Source: Rhizobiales bacterium 62-17
GTDB taxonomy: Bacteria > Pseudomonadota > Alphaproteobacteria > Rhizobiales > Beijerinckiaceae
Assembly (NCBI GenBank): GCA_001898965.1
Contig: MKVW01000009.1
Location: forward strand, 1,010,847 to 1,074,846
Reading direction: 5' to 3'
DNA: 64,000 bases
Shown: positions 31,575 through 40,527 of the stretch, in pieces
Numbering within the stretch: the stretch's first letter is position 1
Layout of the letters: each line of letters begins with the position of its first letter
Translations under genes and position numbers: made by a program
Notes under the pieces: generated by a model
Told to the model about the DNA's origin: nothing
What the model saw: the letters and a program-made list of their open reading frames with translations, nothing else
The model's database searches: none

Positions 31575-32516
31575 ACGCCAAGCGAAACGTTCGGCGCGCG
31601 TATCGATATGGGTAACGGCGACCCAGCGATAGGTGCCGACGCCGTTGATGCCGGGAACCGTCTTGGCGAAGCTCGCCAGCGCCGAAGGTGAAACGCCAGC
31701 GACGCGGATGTCGGCGGCTTTGCAATAGCGGTGCATGGAATAGCGCCGTCCGCGATTACGCATACCCGAGGTCACTTCCACCGGGCGGTTGTAATGCCGG
31801 GCGATCGTGTCGAGCGCGCTGCGCAAATCGGCAGGGAAACAGTCGGTTTCGACGGTGGGATAGGCGGCGTACCAGCGCTGGTTGCCGCTGGCGAAGGGCA
31901 CGCCGTTGGTGCTGGTGCCGGCGGTCGGCAGCGCGCCGAACGAGGCGGGCGTGGGGCCTACGGTGATCTGCTGCGCCGGGCCCTTATCGTTGGCCGGGAT
32001 GCCGGCTTCCTCGCGCTCATAAGCGGCGATGGAGCGGGCCTGGGCCGCAGGTTCGGCCACGGCGGGAATGGCGGCGGGTTGTTCAGGAGCGGCGAAAGCG
32101 GTGACGATGCTGGGCGTCGCTTGGCTCGGGGTGGCTTGGCTGGCGGTGGCTTGCGCCGGCTCGGCCGAGGCGTGGGGTGCGGCTGTTGCCGGAGCGGCGG
32201 CCACTTCAACCCGGTCGCCAAAGTCGGGGCGGGCAACGGGGAGCGGCGCTTTTTTCGGGGCAACGAAGGTGGAGGCGATGACTTGTTCTGGTTCGGCTTG
32301 TGCCACTTGGGTGGGCTGGGTCGGGAATAACGCACCGAAAAGACCGCCGGTGGGCTGATTTCTGGCAGCCGTGCCGGCCGAAGCTCCGGCTGCGACGCCG
32401 GCCTGCGGCGTCCCATCTGCGGAGAGATTGGCTTGGAGTTCGGGTTGGCCGGAGGGAGAGCAGGCTGCGAGTGAAAGACCTGAAGCGGCTACGGCAAACC
32501 AACAATAAATCCGCAA
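31569..32516 (-). CDS. Lipoprotein with Ala/Pro-rich linker and M15/YcbK-like peptidase domain
   Basis: A protein of 315 residues if started at TTG 32516, which places AGAGG seven bases upstream and gives a lipoprotein signal ending in LAAC (C19). An in-frame extension to 32714 would put the lipobox deep in the protein and is rejected. Residues 20-200 are low-complexity, rich in Ala, Pro, Thr and Gln. The C-terminal 110 residues contain RPVEVTSGMRNRG, MHRYCKAADIRV and AVTHIDT, like the zinc-binding S-x-H-x(6)-D and H-x-D/H sites of peptidase M15A/YcbK proteins. It is probably anchored in the outer membrane or periplasm and acts on peptidoglycan. The precise activity is inferred. Confidence 0.75.
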   Translation of the reverse strand: MRIYCWFAVAASGLSLAACSPSGQPELQANLSADGTPQAGVAAGASAGTAARNQPTGGLFGALFPTQPTQVAQAEPEQVIASTFVAPKKAPLPVARPDFGDRVEVAAAPATAAPHASAEPAQATASQATPSQATPSIVTAFAAPEQPAAIPAVAEPAAQARSIAAYEREEAGIPANDKGPAQQITVGPTPASFGALPTAGTSTNGVPFASGNQRWYAAYPTVETDCFPADLRSALDTIARHYNRPVEVTSGMRNRGRRYSMHRYCKAADIRVAGVSPSALASFAKTVPGINGVGTYRWVAVTHIDTRAERFAWRY

Positions 32517-32686
32517 TTCCTGACCTCTGCTGTTCGTGACGGGCGAACTCGGCGCGAAAAACGCAGCGCGACAAAACCGGCGAACGTACTCGGACGAACA
32601 CTCAGACACGCGGGGCGAACATACCCGGTGACCGGGATGCGTCAACTCCCAGGCGCTCTTTTGACGATTTCGCGGCAGGGTCCCAG

Positions 32687-32721
32687 AGCAAATTGCGTTT
32701 CGATAGAAACGCAATTTTGCT
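32687..32721. repeat. Dispersed palindromic repeat, copy 2
   Basis: AGCAAATTGCGTTTC (32687-32701), then GATA, then GAAACGCAATTTTGCT (32706-32721) make a nearly perfect hairpin. It is related in sequence and layout to the element at 18926-18960. Both resemble the short GCAAAT/GAAACG palindromes scattered between genes in Rhizobiales. Confidence 0.7.
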
Positions 32722-32849
32722 TAAGGCCTCTGTTTTGACGCGTCTTTGCGCAGTTTGACGAAGGCAAACTGCAAAACGCTTTGGTCCGCAAGTCGCCCCG
32801 AAACCATAAGCGTGACCATGGTCAATTGGTTCCCACCGTCCCCTTTTCA

Positions 32850-32878
32850 TTGACCGTTTCCGGCAAATTTCGTAAATT
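32850..32878 (+). promoter_or_regulatory. Predicted promoter of argD-argF-hslO
   Basis: TTGACC (32850-32855), 17 bases, then TAAATT (32873-32878) form a good sigma-70 promoter. Transcription would start near 32886, just before the leader hairpin. Confidence 0.6.
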
Positions 32879-32889
32879 AAAACCTCCAG

Positions 32890-32925
32890 AGCGGCCGTCC
32901 CCCAGGGGGCGGCGCTTTGGTTTTT
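32890..32925 (+). terminator. Terminator-like hairpin in the argD leader
   Basis: A GC-rich stem (AGCG, CCG and CCCC on the left; GGGG, CGG and CGCT on the right, with small bulges) is followed by TTTGGTTTTT. It lies between the promoter and the argD start at 32953, so it could act as an attenuator. Confidence 0.45.
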
Positions 32926-32952
32926 CCAGCCCTTCCAACCACATAGTGATCC

Positions 32953-34188
32953 ATGGCCGATCCAGTACACGTCTCGTCCGACGCAGAATCCGCCATTCTG
33001 CCGACCTACATTAGAGCCGACGTCGCCTTCGAGCGCGGCGAAGGCGCTTGGCTGACGGCGACCGACGGCTCGCGATGGCTGGATTTTGGCGCCGGCATTG
33101 CCGTGGCGGGCTTGGGCCATTCCCATCCGCATGTGCTTAACGCTCTGAAAGAGCAGGGCGAAAAGCTCTGGCACGTGTCCAATCTGTACAAAATTCCGCA
33201 GGCCGAGAAGCTTGCCCATCGGCTCGCCGACGCGACCTTTGCCGACTATGTCTTCTTCACCAATTCCGGCGCCGAGGCTCTGGAAGGGGCGATCAAGACA
33301 GCGCGCAAATATCAATTCGTCAGCGGTCACCCGGAGCGGGTCGAGATCATCACCTTCGACAACGCCTTCCATGGCCGCACGCTCGCCACCATCGCGGCCG
33401 GCGGCAACGACAAATATGTCGAAGGCTTCGCCGCGCCGGTCGAAGGCTTCCACCGCAAGGTCCGTTTCGGTGACATCGAAGCGGTGAAGGCCGCCATCGG
33501 CCCGCGCACGGCCGCCATCATGGTCGAACCGATCCAAGGCGAAGGCGGCATCCGCGTGCCGCCGGCGTCGTTCTTGCGCGATCTGCGCAAACTTTGCGAC
33601 GAGCACGGCCTGCTGCTGGTGCTCGACGAAGTGCAGAGCGGCATGGGCCGCACCGGCAAGCTGTTCTCCTACATGTCTTCCGGCATTGAGCCGGATGTCA
33701 TGGCGGTGGCCAAGGGCATCGGCTGCGGTTTTCCGCTCGGCGCTTTCCTCACCACCAAGGAAGCCGGCAAGGGCATGGTCGCTGGCACCCATGGCACCAC
33801 CTATGGTGGCAATCCGCTCGCCACGGCGGTCGGCAATGCGGTGCTCGATGTCATGTTGGCGCCGGGCTTCCTCGAAGAGGTCGGCCGCAAGGGCCTTCTG
33901 ATGAAACAGAAGCTCGCCGCGCTGAAGGATGCGCATCCGCGCGTCATCAAAGGCATTCGCGGCGAAGGCCTGATGCTGGGCATCCAGCTCGACGACGCCA
34001 TCACGAGCGGTGATTTCACCGTCGCCGTGCGTGATCAGCACATGCTGGTGGTGCCGGCGGCCGAGAACGTGGCGCGGCTCTTGCCTCCGCTCACCATCGG
34101 CGAAACCGAAATGAACGAAGCCATCACGCGGCTTGAAGCGGCGTGTAAGAGTATCGAGGCCAAGCTGCCCGCATTGCAGAGCGCATGA
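32953..34188 (+). CDS. argD: Acetylornithine aminotransferase
   Basis: A 411-residue class III aminotransferase of arginine synthesis, converting N-acetylglutamate semialdehyde to N-acetylornithine with glutamate as donor. Visible are [16 protein letters not shown] near residue 45, [20 protein letters not shown] near 101, [10 protein letters not shown] near 191, [17 protein letters not shown] (D225) and cofactor lysine K254 ([14 protein letters not shown]). Its last four bases overlap the argF start, so translation is coupled. The order argD-argF-hslO is typical of Rhizobiales, which supports argD over a related aminotransferase. It may also act in lysine synthesis as succinyl-diaminopimelate aminotransferase. 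Confidence 0.94.
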   Translation: MADPVHVSSDAESAILPTYIRADVAFERGEGAWLTATDGSRWLDFGAGIAVAGLGHSHPHVLNALKEQGEKLWHVSNLYKIPQAEKLAHRLADATFADYVFFTNSGAEALEGAIKTARKYQFVSGHPERVEIITFDNAFHGRTLATIAAGGNDKYVEGFAAPVEGFHRKVRFGDIEAVKAAIGPRTAAIMVEPIQGEGGIRVPPASFLRDLRKLCDEHGLLLVLDEVQSGMGRTGKLFSYMSSGIEPDVMAVAKGIGCGFPLGAFLTTKEAGKGMVAGTHGTTYGGNPLATAVGNAVLDVMLAPGFLEEVGRKGLLMKQKLAALKDAHPRVIKGIRGEGLMLGIQLDDAITSGDFTVAVRDQHMLVVPAAENVARLLPPLTIGETEMNEAITRLEAACKSIEAKLPALQSA

Positions 34189-35171
34189 TGCTGACCACCG
34201 TGACCAAGCCCCGCCATTTCCTCGATCTGACTGAGTTCGATACGCAGGAACTGCGCCGCATCCTCGATCTCGGTTCTGCCATCAAGGCGGCGCGCCGCAA
34301 GGGGCAGCTGGCGGCCGACCGTCCGCTCACCGGCAAGGTGCTGGCGATGGTGTTCGACAAGCCGTCGACCCGCACGCGAGTCTCCTTCGACGTCGGCATG
34401 CGCGAACTCGGCGGCGAGACGATCATGCTCACCGGCACGGAAATGCAGCTCGGCCGCGGCGAGACCATCGCCGACACGGCGCGCGTCCTGTCGCGCTATG
34501 TCGACGGCATCATGATACGCATCCTCGACCATGACGACCTGATGGAACTCGCTCAGCACGCCACGGTTCCGGTCATCAACGGCCTGACCAAGCGCTCGCA
34601 TCCGTGCCAGATCATGGCCGATATCATGACCTTCGAGGAACATTGCGGGCCGATCAAAGGGCGCACGATCGCCTGGACCGGCGACAGCAACAATGTGCTG
34701 GCGAGCTGGATCCATGCGGCGCACAGCTTCGATTTTTCCATCAATGTGGCGACGCCGGCCGAATTGGCGCCGCCGAAGGCGCTTGTCGATTGGGCCCAGC
34801 GTCACCATGTACGCCTGCAGTTGACCGAGGATCCCTTCGCGGCCGTGACCGGCGTTGATGCCGTCGTCACCGACTGCTGGGTCTCGATGGGCGACGAGGA
34901 AGAGGCGCGGCTGCGCCAGAAATTGCTCTCGCCCTATCAGGTCAACGGCAAACTGATGGCACAGGCGGCCAAGGGCGCAGTGTTCATGCACTGCCTGCCA
35001 GCCCATCGCGGCGAGGAAGTCACCGACGAGGTGATGGACGGGCCGCAATCGGTCGTCTTCGACGAGGCGGAGAATCGCATGCACGCACAAAAAGGCATTC
35101 TGGCCTGGGCGCTCGCCGATCCACGGCGGGACGATGCAAGGCGGCCCAATGCAAGCCGGCCCAATGAATGA
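34185..35171 (+). CDS. argF: Ornithine carbamoyltransferase
   Basis: A 328-residue cytosolic enzyme that makes citrulline from ornithine and carbamoyl phosphate. The carbamoyl-phosphate loop is STRTR (61-65), the second signature is [15 protein letters not shown] and the ornithine site includes WVSMGDEEE and [13 protein letters not shown]. It begins inside the argD stop (ATGA overlap) and ends eight bases into hslO. The last 20 residues ([17 protein letters not shown]) are a polar tail not seen in most relatives; the DNA there contains a short imperfect repeat of GGCCCAATG. Confidence 0.96.
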   Translation: MMLTTVTKPRHFLDLTEFDTQELRRILDLGSAIKAARRKGQLAADRPLTGKVLAMVFDKPSTRTRVSFDVGMRELGGETIMLTGTEMQLGRGETIADTARVLSRYVDGIMIRILDHDDLMELAQHATVPVINGLTKRSHPCQIMADIMTFEEHCGPIKGRTIAWTGDSNNVLASWIHAAHSFDFSINVATPAELAPPKALVDWAQRHHVRLQLTEDPFAAVTGVDAVVTDCWVSMGDEEEARLRQKLLSPYQVNGKLMAQAAKGAVFMHCLPAHRGEEVTDEVMDGPQSVVFDEAENRMHAQKGILAWALADPRRDDARRPNASRPNE

Positions 35172-36168
35172 GGTCCAGCCGGCCTCCCGGCCGGTTTCAG
35201 ATACCGTCAATGACGATCGGGTTCTGCCCTATGCGGTCGCGCCGCTCGATGCGCGCGGCCGGCTGGTGCGGCTTGGCCCGGCGCTCGACGATCTGTTGCG
35301 CAATCACGCCTATCCGCCGGAAGTGGCGCGCGCCGTCGGCGAGGCGGCGGCGCTGAACGTGTTGCTGGGGTCCGCTCTCACCTTCGAGGGCCGGTTCCAG
35401 TTGCAGACGCGCACCGACGGCATCATCGACATGCTGGTGGTCGATTTCGACTCGCCCGATCGCATCCGTGCCTTCGCGCGCTTCGATGCCGCGCGCCTCG
35501 ATGCGGCGCGTGCGGCGGGCGAGGCGACGCCGGCGGCCTTGCTGGGCCGTGGTCATCTGGCCTTCACTGTCGATCGTGGTCCCTCGACGCAGCGCTATCA
35601 GGGCGTCGTGGCGCTCGATGGCCAGGGCCTGGAAGCCGCCGCCCATCAATATTTTCAGCAGTCCGAACAGATCCCGACCCTGGTACGTCTGGCGGTCGGC
35701 GAAGTGGTCAATGGCGCGAACGAGCCGAGCGCCTGGCGCGCCGGCGGTCTCATCGTGCAGTTCCTGCCGGATTCGCCGGAACGTCGCCGCATGGCCGATC
35801 TCGATCCGGGCGATGCGCCGGAAGGTGCCGCCAAGCCGGAAGCGCTGGAGGACGATGCCTGGCTCGAAGCCAAGGCCCTCGCTGGTTCGGTCGAGGATCA
35901 CGAACTGGTCGATCCCGCGCTGTCGAGCGAGCGGTTGCTCTACCGGCTGTTCAATCAGCGCGGCGTCACTGTCTTTGAGCCGCAGGAAATCCGTCACGCC
36001 TGCCGCTGTTCGCGCGACTCCATTGCCACGATGCTGAAAAGCTTCACGCCGCAGGAACGCCGCGACATGGTGGCCGACGACGGCTTGATCAGCGTCACCT
36101 GCGAATTCTGCGGTGTCCGGCGCTCGTTCGAACCGGCGGAAGTCGAGCCCGAACAGTCTCCGGAATAG
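35164..36168 (+). CDS. hslO: Redox-regulated chaperone Hsp33
   Basis: A 334-residue cytosolic holdase chaperone that is activated by oxidation. The C-terminal zinc switch has C280 and C282 (CRC) and C313 and C316 (CEFC). The N-terminal domain contains [31 protein letters not shown] and GVVALDG, matching Hsp33. On oxidation the four cysteines release zinc and form disulfides, unfolding the linker that binds clients. Three in-frame ATGs occur (35134, 35149 and 35164); the last is preferred because it overlaps the argF stop by only eight bases and removes a non-conserved tail. The gene completes the argD-argF-hslO operon. Confidence 0.93.
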   Translation: MNEVQPASRPVSDTVNDDRVLPYAVAPLDARGRLVRLGPALDDLLRNHAYPPEVARAVGEAAALNVLLGSALTFEGRFQLQTRTDGIIDMLVVDFDSPDRIRAFARFDAARLDAARAAGEATPAALLGRGHLAFTVDRGPSTQRYQGVVALDGQGLEAAAHQYFQQSEQIPTLVRLAVGEVVNGANEPSAWRAGGLIVQFLPDSPERRRMADLDPGDAPEGAAKPEALEDDAWLEAKALAGSVEDHELVDPALSSERLLYRLFNQRGVTVFEPQEIRHACRCSRDSIATMLKSFTPQERRDMVADDGLISVTCEFCGVRRSFEPAEVEPEQSPE

Positions 36169-36200
36169 ACCGGAGGCTGCTCTGTCGGTTAAGCTCCTGC

Positions 36201-37103
36201 ATGGCTGACAACGATCTCGTTCACAATCGCTCTCCTCTCGCCGCTGGCGTCGTCGAACAGGTGTCGCCGCTGCTGCGGCGGCTGGTGGCGCCCAATCCCT
36301 CGCCTTTCACCTTCACCGGCACCTGTTCCTACATCGTCGGCCAAGGCCGCGTGGCGATCGTCGATCCAGGCCCGGAGAACGAGGAACAGCTCGCCGCGCT
36401 TTTGAAGGCGGTCGAAGGCGAGAGCGTGAGCCACATCGTCGTCACCCACACCCATCGCGATCATTCGCCGGGTGCCCGGGCTTTGCGCGCGGCGACCGGC
36501 GCGCCGATCTTCGGGTGCGCCCGCCATGTGCCGATCAAGGACGATGCTTCGGGCCGGCTCGATGCCAGCCACGATCTCGATCACATGCCCGATCAGGAAA
36601 TGCGTGACGGCGACGTGCTGCGAGGCGATGGCTTCACATTGGAAGCTATCCACACGCCCGGCCACGCCTCGAACCATCTGTGCTTTGGTCTCGCGCAGGA
36701 AAACGCTCTGCTCTCGGGCGATCACGTCATGGCCTGGTCGACCAGCATCGTGGCGCCGCCCGATGGCGTGATGAGCGACTACATGGCCTCGCTGGAAAAG
36801 CTGCGCGGCCGCGACGATCGCATCTACTGGCCGGGCCACGGTGGGCCGGTGACGGAGCCGCAGCGTTATCTGCGCGCGCTCCTGCATCATCGCCGCCAGC
36901 GCGAAATCTCCATTCTCAATCGCCTCTCCGAAGGCGAGAGCGAGATCGGCCCGCTGGTCGAGAAAATCTACGAAGGTCTCGACCCGCGCCTGAAACCGGC
37001 GGCGGCGCTGTCCATGCTGGCGCATCTGGAAGACCTGACGGCACGCGGCATTGTCGCGGCCGACGGGCCGGCGACGTTGAATGCGCGCTATCGCAAGGTT
37101 TGA
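36201..37103 (+). CDS. MBL-fold metallo-hydrolase (LACTB2/glyoxalase II-like)
   Basis: A 300-residue metallo-beta-lactamase-fold hydrolase. The metal-binding motif is THTHRDH (82-88), with further ligands in TPGHASNHLCF and SGDHVMAW. The C-terminal part (residues 230-295) holds a winged-helix-like segment typical of LACTB2-type proteins. MAWSTSIVAPPDGVMSDYMASLEKL is a conserved signature of the bacterial subgroup. Proposed activities include hydrolysis of thioesters or RNA ends; none is certain. It starts 32 bases after hslO on the same strand and may be cotranscribed. Confidence 0.85.
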   Translation: MADNDLVHNRSPLAAGVVEQVSPLLRRLVAPNPSPFTFTGTCSYIVGQGRVAIVDPGPENEEQLAALLKAVEGESVSHIVVTHTHRDHSPGARALRAATGAPIFGCARHVPIKDDASGRLDASHDLDHMPDQEMRDGDVLRGDGFTLEAIHTPGHASNHLCFGLAQENALLSGDHVMAWSTSIVAPPDGVMSDYMASLEKLRGRDDRIYWPGHGGPVTEPQRYLRALLHHRRQREISILNRLSEGESEIGPLVEKIYEGLDPRLKPAAALSMLAHLEDLTARGIVAADGPATLNARYRKV

Positions 37104-37106
37104 AAC

Positions 37107-37144
37107 CGTCATTGCGAGGAGCGAAGCGACGCGGCAATCCAGGG
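37107..37144. repeat. Dispersed repeat of the GTCATTGCGAGGAGCGAAGCGACG type
   Basis: The segment contains GTCATTGCGAGGAGC, GAAGCGAC and GCGGCAATCCAGG. This consensus is well known as a very common intergenic repeat in many proteobacteria, whose translation gives the peptide LRGAKRRGNP. ATTGC and GCAAT at its ends form a short inverted repeat. It lies just after the MBL hydrolase gene. Confidence 0.7.
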
Positions 37145-37326
37145 GCGCGTGACGAAGCGCTTGCCGTTGCCAAGCGTGTCGCAGAACAAAATTCCGCCGC
37201 CCTGCCGGGCTAACGTGCGTTCGGTGTGATCGCGGCGGACGTGGCGAGAACGGTTCGGGGAGGGGGTGTTCCGAGATTCTGAGGAACAACCCCATGCAAG
37301 GGAAATTTATCGGGCGATTTTCTCGC

Positions 37327-38367
37327 TCACCCCATCGTCGGATCGAGCACGATCTTGCCCATGCCGGGATCGGCTTCGATCATCGCATGCGCCTTCGCTG
37401 CCTGCGACAGCGGCAGCACATGGGCGATGCGCACCTGAATCTTGCCCTCGGCCGCTGCCTGAAAACATTTCGGCAGATCGCCGTCGCGCGCGCCAGGCGA
37501 GCCTTTGATCATGATGCGCTTGTCGTAGAGATGATGGAAGTTGATCGTCGCATTGGGGCCGCCATGGGCGCCGGCCGTCACCATGCGCCCTTCCATGCCC
37601 AGCGCCATGAAGGCTTTCGGCAGCACGTCGGGATTGGCGATGTTGTCGTAGAGAACGTTCACGCCCTTGCCGCCGGTGATCCTCATCACCTCAGCGGTCA
37701 CGTCTTGCCGCGATGAATCGATGCCATGGTCGGCGCCGAGTACAAGACCGACATCGACGCTGGATTGGCGGCCGGCGGCGCAGATCACCTTGGCGCCGAC
37801 CACGTTCTTGGCGATCTGAATGCCGACCGTGCCGAGATTGCCGCTGGCACCGAGGATGAGCACCCATTCGTCCTTCTGCAATTTGGCGATGTTGACGAGC
37901 AGGTTCCAGGCCGTCGGGCAGTGGCGCATGACGACGGCGGCTTCGTGAAAGCCGAGGCCATCGGGCAGGCGATGCGCCGCCATCGCCGGCACGCAGACGA
38001 GATCGGCAAAGCCGCCTTGCCGCTTGATGCCCATCATGCCGCGCGGCCCCGTATAGCTGCTGCCGTCTTCGTCGACGATGTCGAGCGGCATGCCGCCGGC
38101 GGCGGCGACGCGGTCGCCGACCTTCCAGCGCGTCACGCCGTCGCCGACCGCATCGACGGTGCCGGCGCAATCGACGCCGGGGATCAGCGGCAGCACGGGC
38201 GTGCGCTGCATTTCCTCGCCGCGGCGGAGCGAGACGTCGAGCACGCGGTTGACCGTGGCGCCGCCGACGCGAATGCGGATTTCGCCAGCACGCGGCTGCG
38301 GGTCCGCCACGTCTTCATATTTCAGCACGTCCGGCGGCCCGAACTCTCGAATGATCGCGGCTTTCAT
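37327..38367 (-). CDS. MDR-family quinone oxidoreductase-like dehydrogenase
   Basis: A 346-residue medium-chain dehydrogenase/reductase. The GroES-like N-terminus MKAAIIREFGPPDVLKYEDV leads to GVDCAGTVDAVG, and the Rossmann fold contains LGASGNLGTVGIQIAKNV, a variant of the NADPH-binding loop, and DHGIDSSRQDV. The four structural zinc cysteines of alcohol dehydrogenases are missing, which places it with the zinc-free or quinone oxidoreductase-like members. It would reduce a quinone or enone with NADPH. The ATG at 38367 has GGGGGG upstream; the 20-residue in-frame extension is rejected. It is monocistronic. Confidence 0.85.
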   Translation of the reverse strand: MKAAIIREFGPPDVLKYEDVADPQPRAGEIRIRVGGATVNRVLDVSLRRGEEMQRTPVLPLIPGVDCAGTVDAVGDGVTRWKVGDRVAAAGGMPLDIVDEDGSSYTGPRGMMGIKRQGGFADLVCVPAMAAHRLPDGLGFHEAAVVMRHCPTAWNLLVNIAKLQKDEWVLILGASGNLGTVGIQIAKNVVGAKVICAAGRQSSVDVGLVLGADHGIDSSRQDVTAEVMRITGGKGVNVLYDNIANPDVLPKAFMALGMEGRMVTAGAHGGPNATINFHHLYDKRIMIKGSPGARDGDLPKCFQAAAEGKIQVRIAHVLPLSQAAKAHAMIEADPGMGKIVLDPTMG

Positions 38368-38481
38368 GTTCCCCCCTGTCTTTTTGTCTGGCTTCCATAG
38401 CGTTTTGTCGTTTGCCGGAAACGTCAAACGCTCGGAAGATGCGTCAGGCCATTTGCTCTACTAGAGCGATTGCCGAGCGGC

Positions 38482-38521
38482 AGGCAAGAGGCAAGCAAGA
38501 GGCAAGCAAGAGGCAAGCAAG
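38482..38521. repeat. 11-base tandem repeat
   Basis: AGGCAAGCAAG occurs three times in a row (38489-38521), preceded by a partial copy from 38482. It lies in the 282-base region between the oxidoreductase and the MFS gene. Copy number is expected to vary between strains. Confidence 0.85.
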
Positions 38522-38649
38522 AGGGACCGGCAAAGTCGGGGAACCGGTCGCGTGCCGGTCTTCATGGCTGCAATGCGTGCTGGCGGATTGCGCCGCGCAC
38601 GGCCGTCGCTCAAACTGCGGATGAACGGGACTGACATTCGGTGGGGGAA

Positions 38650-39858
38650 ATGCCAAGCGATCCAGCGTCCGCACGACAAGGACGCGAGCCAGAAGAGCGT
38701 GTCGACTGGCTGTCGCTGTCGCCTTTCCTCATCCACGCGATGCTGATCCAATTCATTCTGTCGCTGACGCGCGTCACCACGTCCTATCGCGTCATCGAGC
38801 TCGATCTGCCCCTGGTCTGGTACGGCTTGATTTCGTCCGGCTATGCGCTGCTGCCTATTTTTCTGGCGGTTCCGCTCGGCCGCTATATCGATCGTGGCAA
38901 TGATGCCCGCGCCATCTGGATTGGCTCGGGTTTGCTGGTCGCGGCCGGGCTCGGCTTCTGCTTCGTGGCCACCGCCGCCGTGCCGATCCTGTTGCTGACG
39001 GTGTTGAGCGGCATCGGCCATCTGTTCCTCATGGCGGGACATCAGATCTATTCGGTGCGCTGCGCCGGGCCGATCGGCCGCGAAGCCGTGTTCGGCAATT
39101 ACATGGTGGCGCTCGCCATGGGGCAGATGTGCGGCTCGCTGACGATCAGTTGGCTGGCGCAAGGCCTGGTCGTGCCGCCAACCTCCATGTTGTTCATCCT
39201 CGCTCTGCTCATTGCCGTCGTCGCTTTCGCGGTCTCCTTCGCGATTCGGCCGGAAGTCGTCTCGCTCTCTGATTTCGCGCCGCCGCCGGTTTCTGGTGTG
39301 GCGGAAATCCTACGCGTGCCGGGCCTGGCCGTCGTGCTTCTGGCGAGCGTGGTCACTGTCTCCGCCATCGATTTGCTGGTCGCCTACCTGCCGCTGCTGG
39401 CCGTCGAACGCAATATCACCGCCGGCCAGGTCGGGATTCTGCTGACGATCCGCGCTGTGGCGACGATGGCCGCGCGTATCTTTCATTCGCGGACCTTGCG
39501 CCTGCTCGGGCGTGCTTCCGCCACGCTGGTCAGCATGCTCGCCGGCGCTTTGGGGTTTTGGATTCTGGCGGCGCCCGTGCCAGTCGAGCTGATGTATGCC
39601 GGCATGGTCATGCTTGGCATGGGCATGGGGCTGGCCGTCACGCTCTGTCTGTCGAATGTCGTTGATGTTGCTCCTGTTCATGCGCGCGGCATGGCGATGA
39701 CCTTGCGTTTGACGGGCAATCGGATCGGCCAATTCATCGTGCCTTTTGGCGCTGGCGTCGTCGCTTCCTCCACGGGCGCGGGCGGAATCCTGTTCATCAT
39801 CGGGTTGAGCGTCGCCGCTTCGGGGCTTGCCGTGCGCACCGCTTACATCAGGCGATAG
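38650..39858 (+). CDS. Major facilitator superfamily transporter
   Basis: A 402-residue inner-membrane transporter with 12 hydrophobic segments. The loop after segment 2 reads PLGRYIDRGNDAR, a variant of the MFS GxLaDrxGrkr motif. Segments 1-6 and 7-12 are split by a polar loop around residues 195-215. The family includes drug and metabolite exporters; no substrate can be named. The start at 38650 has GGGGG upstream; GTG at 38641 is a less likely alternative. It is not linked to an operon, since the next gene begins 208 bases later. Confidence 0.85.
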   Translation: MPSDPASARQGREPEERVDWLSLSPFLIHAMLIQFILSLTRVTTSYRVIELDLPLVWYGLISSGYALLPIFLAVPLGRYIDRGNDARAIWIGSGLLVAAGLGFCFVATAAVPILLLTVLSGIGHLFLMAGHQIYSVRCAGPIGREAVFGNYMVALAMGQMCGSLTISWLAQGLVVPPTSMLFILALLIAVVAFAVSFAIRPEVVSLSDFAPPPVSGVAEILRVPGLAVVLLASVVTVSAIDLLVAYLPLLAVERNITAGQVGILLTIRAVATMAARIFHSRTLRLLGRASATLVSMLAGALGFWILAAPVPVELMYAGMVMLGMGMGLAVTLCLSNVVDVAPVHARGMAMTLRLTGNRIGQFIVPFGAGVVASSTGAGGILFIIGLSVAASGLAVRTAYIRR

Positions 39859-40066
39859 GCATTATTGTTCCTATTCGCAGCGGTTGATTCTTCTGTCCGC
39901 TTCTGCGCATGGTGGGCGCATTCAATAATGACTGGCGCATCGACGCTGGCTGGGCAGGAAATCCAACAGGGGGGAAGAGCCAACCGGCGCAAGGGAACTG
40001 TTTCGCGTTACCGATCCGAAAAAGGATCGTTGACGGACTCAGAGCGCGCGGGCGGCGACAGATCGA

Positions 40067-40432
40067 ATGACCGAGCGCCTACTCAGTCTTCTCGACCGAT
40101 TTGTTTATTCTGCGGCACGGCACGGCTCCTATCTGCTCGTGCTGTTGGCGGCGCTTGCCTATAACGCCGAAACGGTCGCGCCGCAGCGCGGCTATGTGGT
40201 GCTTGAAAACGCCGACCACGGCGAACAGACGCAAAAGACCGTCATCACCGTTGGCCGCACGCATCACGATACGGAGCAGATCGTCTTCGGCTTGAAGAAC
40301 GATCTTATCCTCACCGTCGGTCTCGATCGCACCGGTTCCGTGCGCGCGACCGTCGAAACCTATTCCATCTCCAAAACCATTCGTCATTTTGACGCGCGCG
40401 GTCCGCCTGCGAAGGCGAGCCGCGCCGTTTAA
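40067..40432 (+). CDS. Small membrane-anchored protein of unknown function
   Basis: A 121-residue protein. Residues about 19-33 (GSYLLVLLAALAYNA) could be a membrane anchor or an uncleaved signal. The rest is soluble and beta-rich, with TVITVGRTHHDTEQIVFGLKNDLILTVGLDRTGSV. I do not recognise a family. Third codon positions are GC-rich as in its neighbours, which supports coding. It ends 95 bases before the TctAB fusion gene on the same strand and may form an operon with it. A hairpin CGCGCCGT ... ACGGCGCG (40421-40442) overlaps its stop codon. Confidence 0.55.
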   Translation: MTERLLSLLDRFVYSAARHGSYLLVLLAALAYNAETVAPQRGYVVLENADHGEQTQKTVITVGRTHHDTEQIVFGLKNDLILTVGLDRTGSVRATVETYSISKTIRHFDARGPPAKASRAV

Positions 40433-40527
40433 AGACGGCGCGCCCGGATCTTCGACTGAACCGTCAACGCGCCGAGAGGCCGCTGGCGGCAACTGAACAT
40501 ATCCAGCGTTCCGAAAGGCGAACGATT

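Larger units (their letters stand above)
32517..32952. other. 436-base divergent intergenic region between the lipoprotein gene and argD
   Basis: No protein-coding gene is supported here. The region holds a dispersed palindromic repeat (32687-32721), a second short imperfect palindrome around 32740-32790 (CAGTTTGAC ... CAAACTG), a strong promoter for argD (32850-32878), and a terminator-like hairpin in the argD leader (32890-32925). Confidence 0.6.

Noticed and set aside
39865..40164. A 99-codon frame between the MFS gene and the small membrane protein
   Set aside because: It has no ribosome binding site, overlaps the better-supported 40067 gene and its codon use is atypical.
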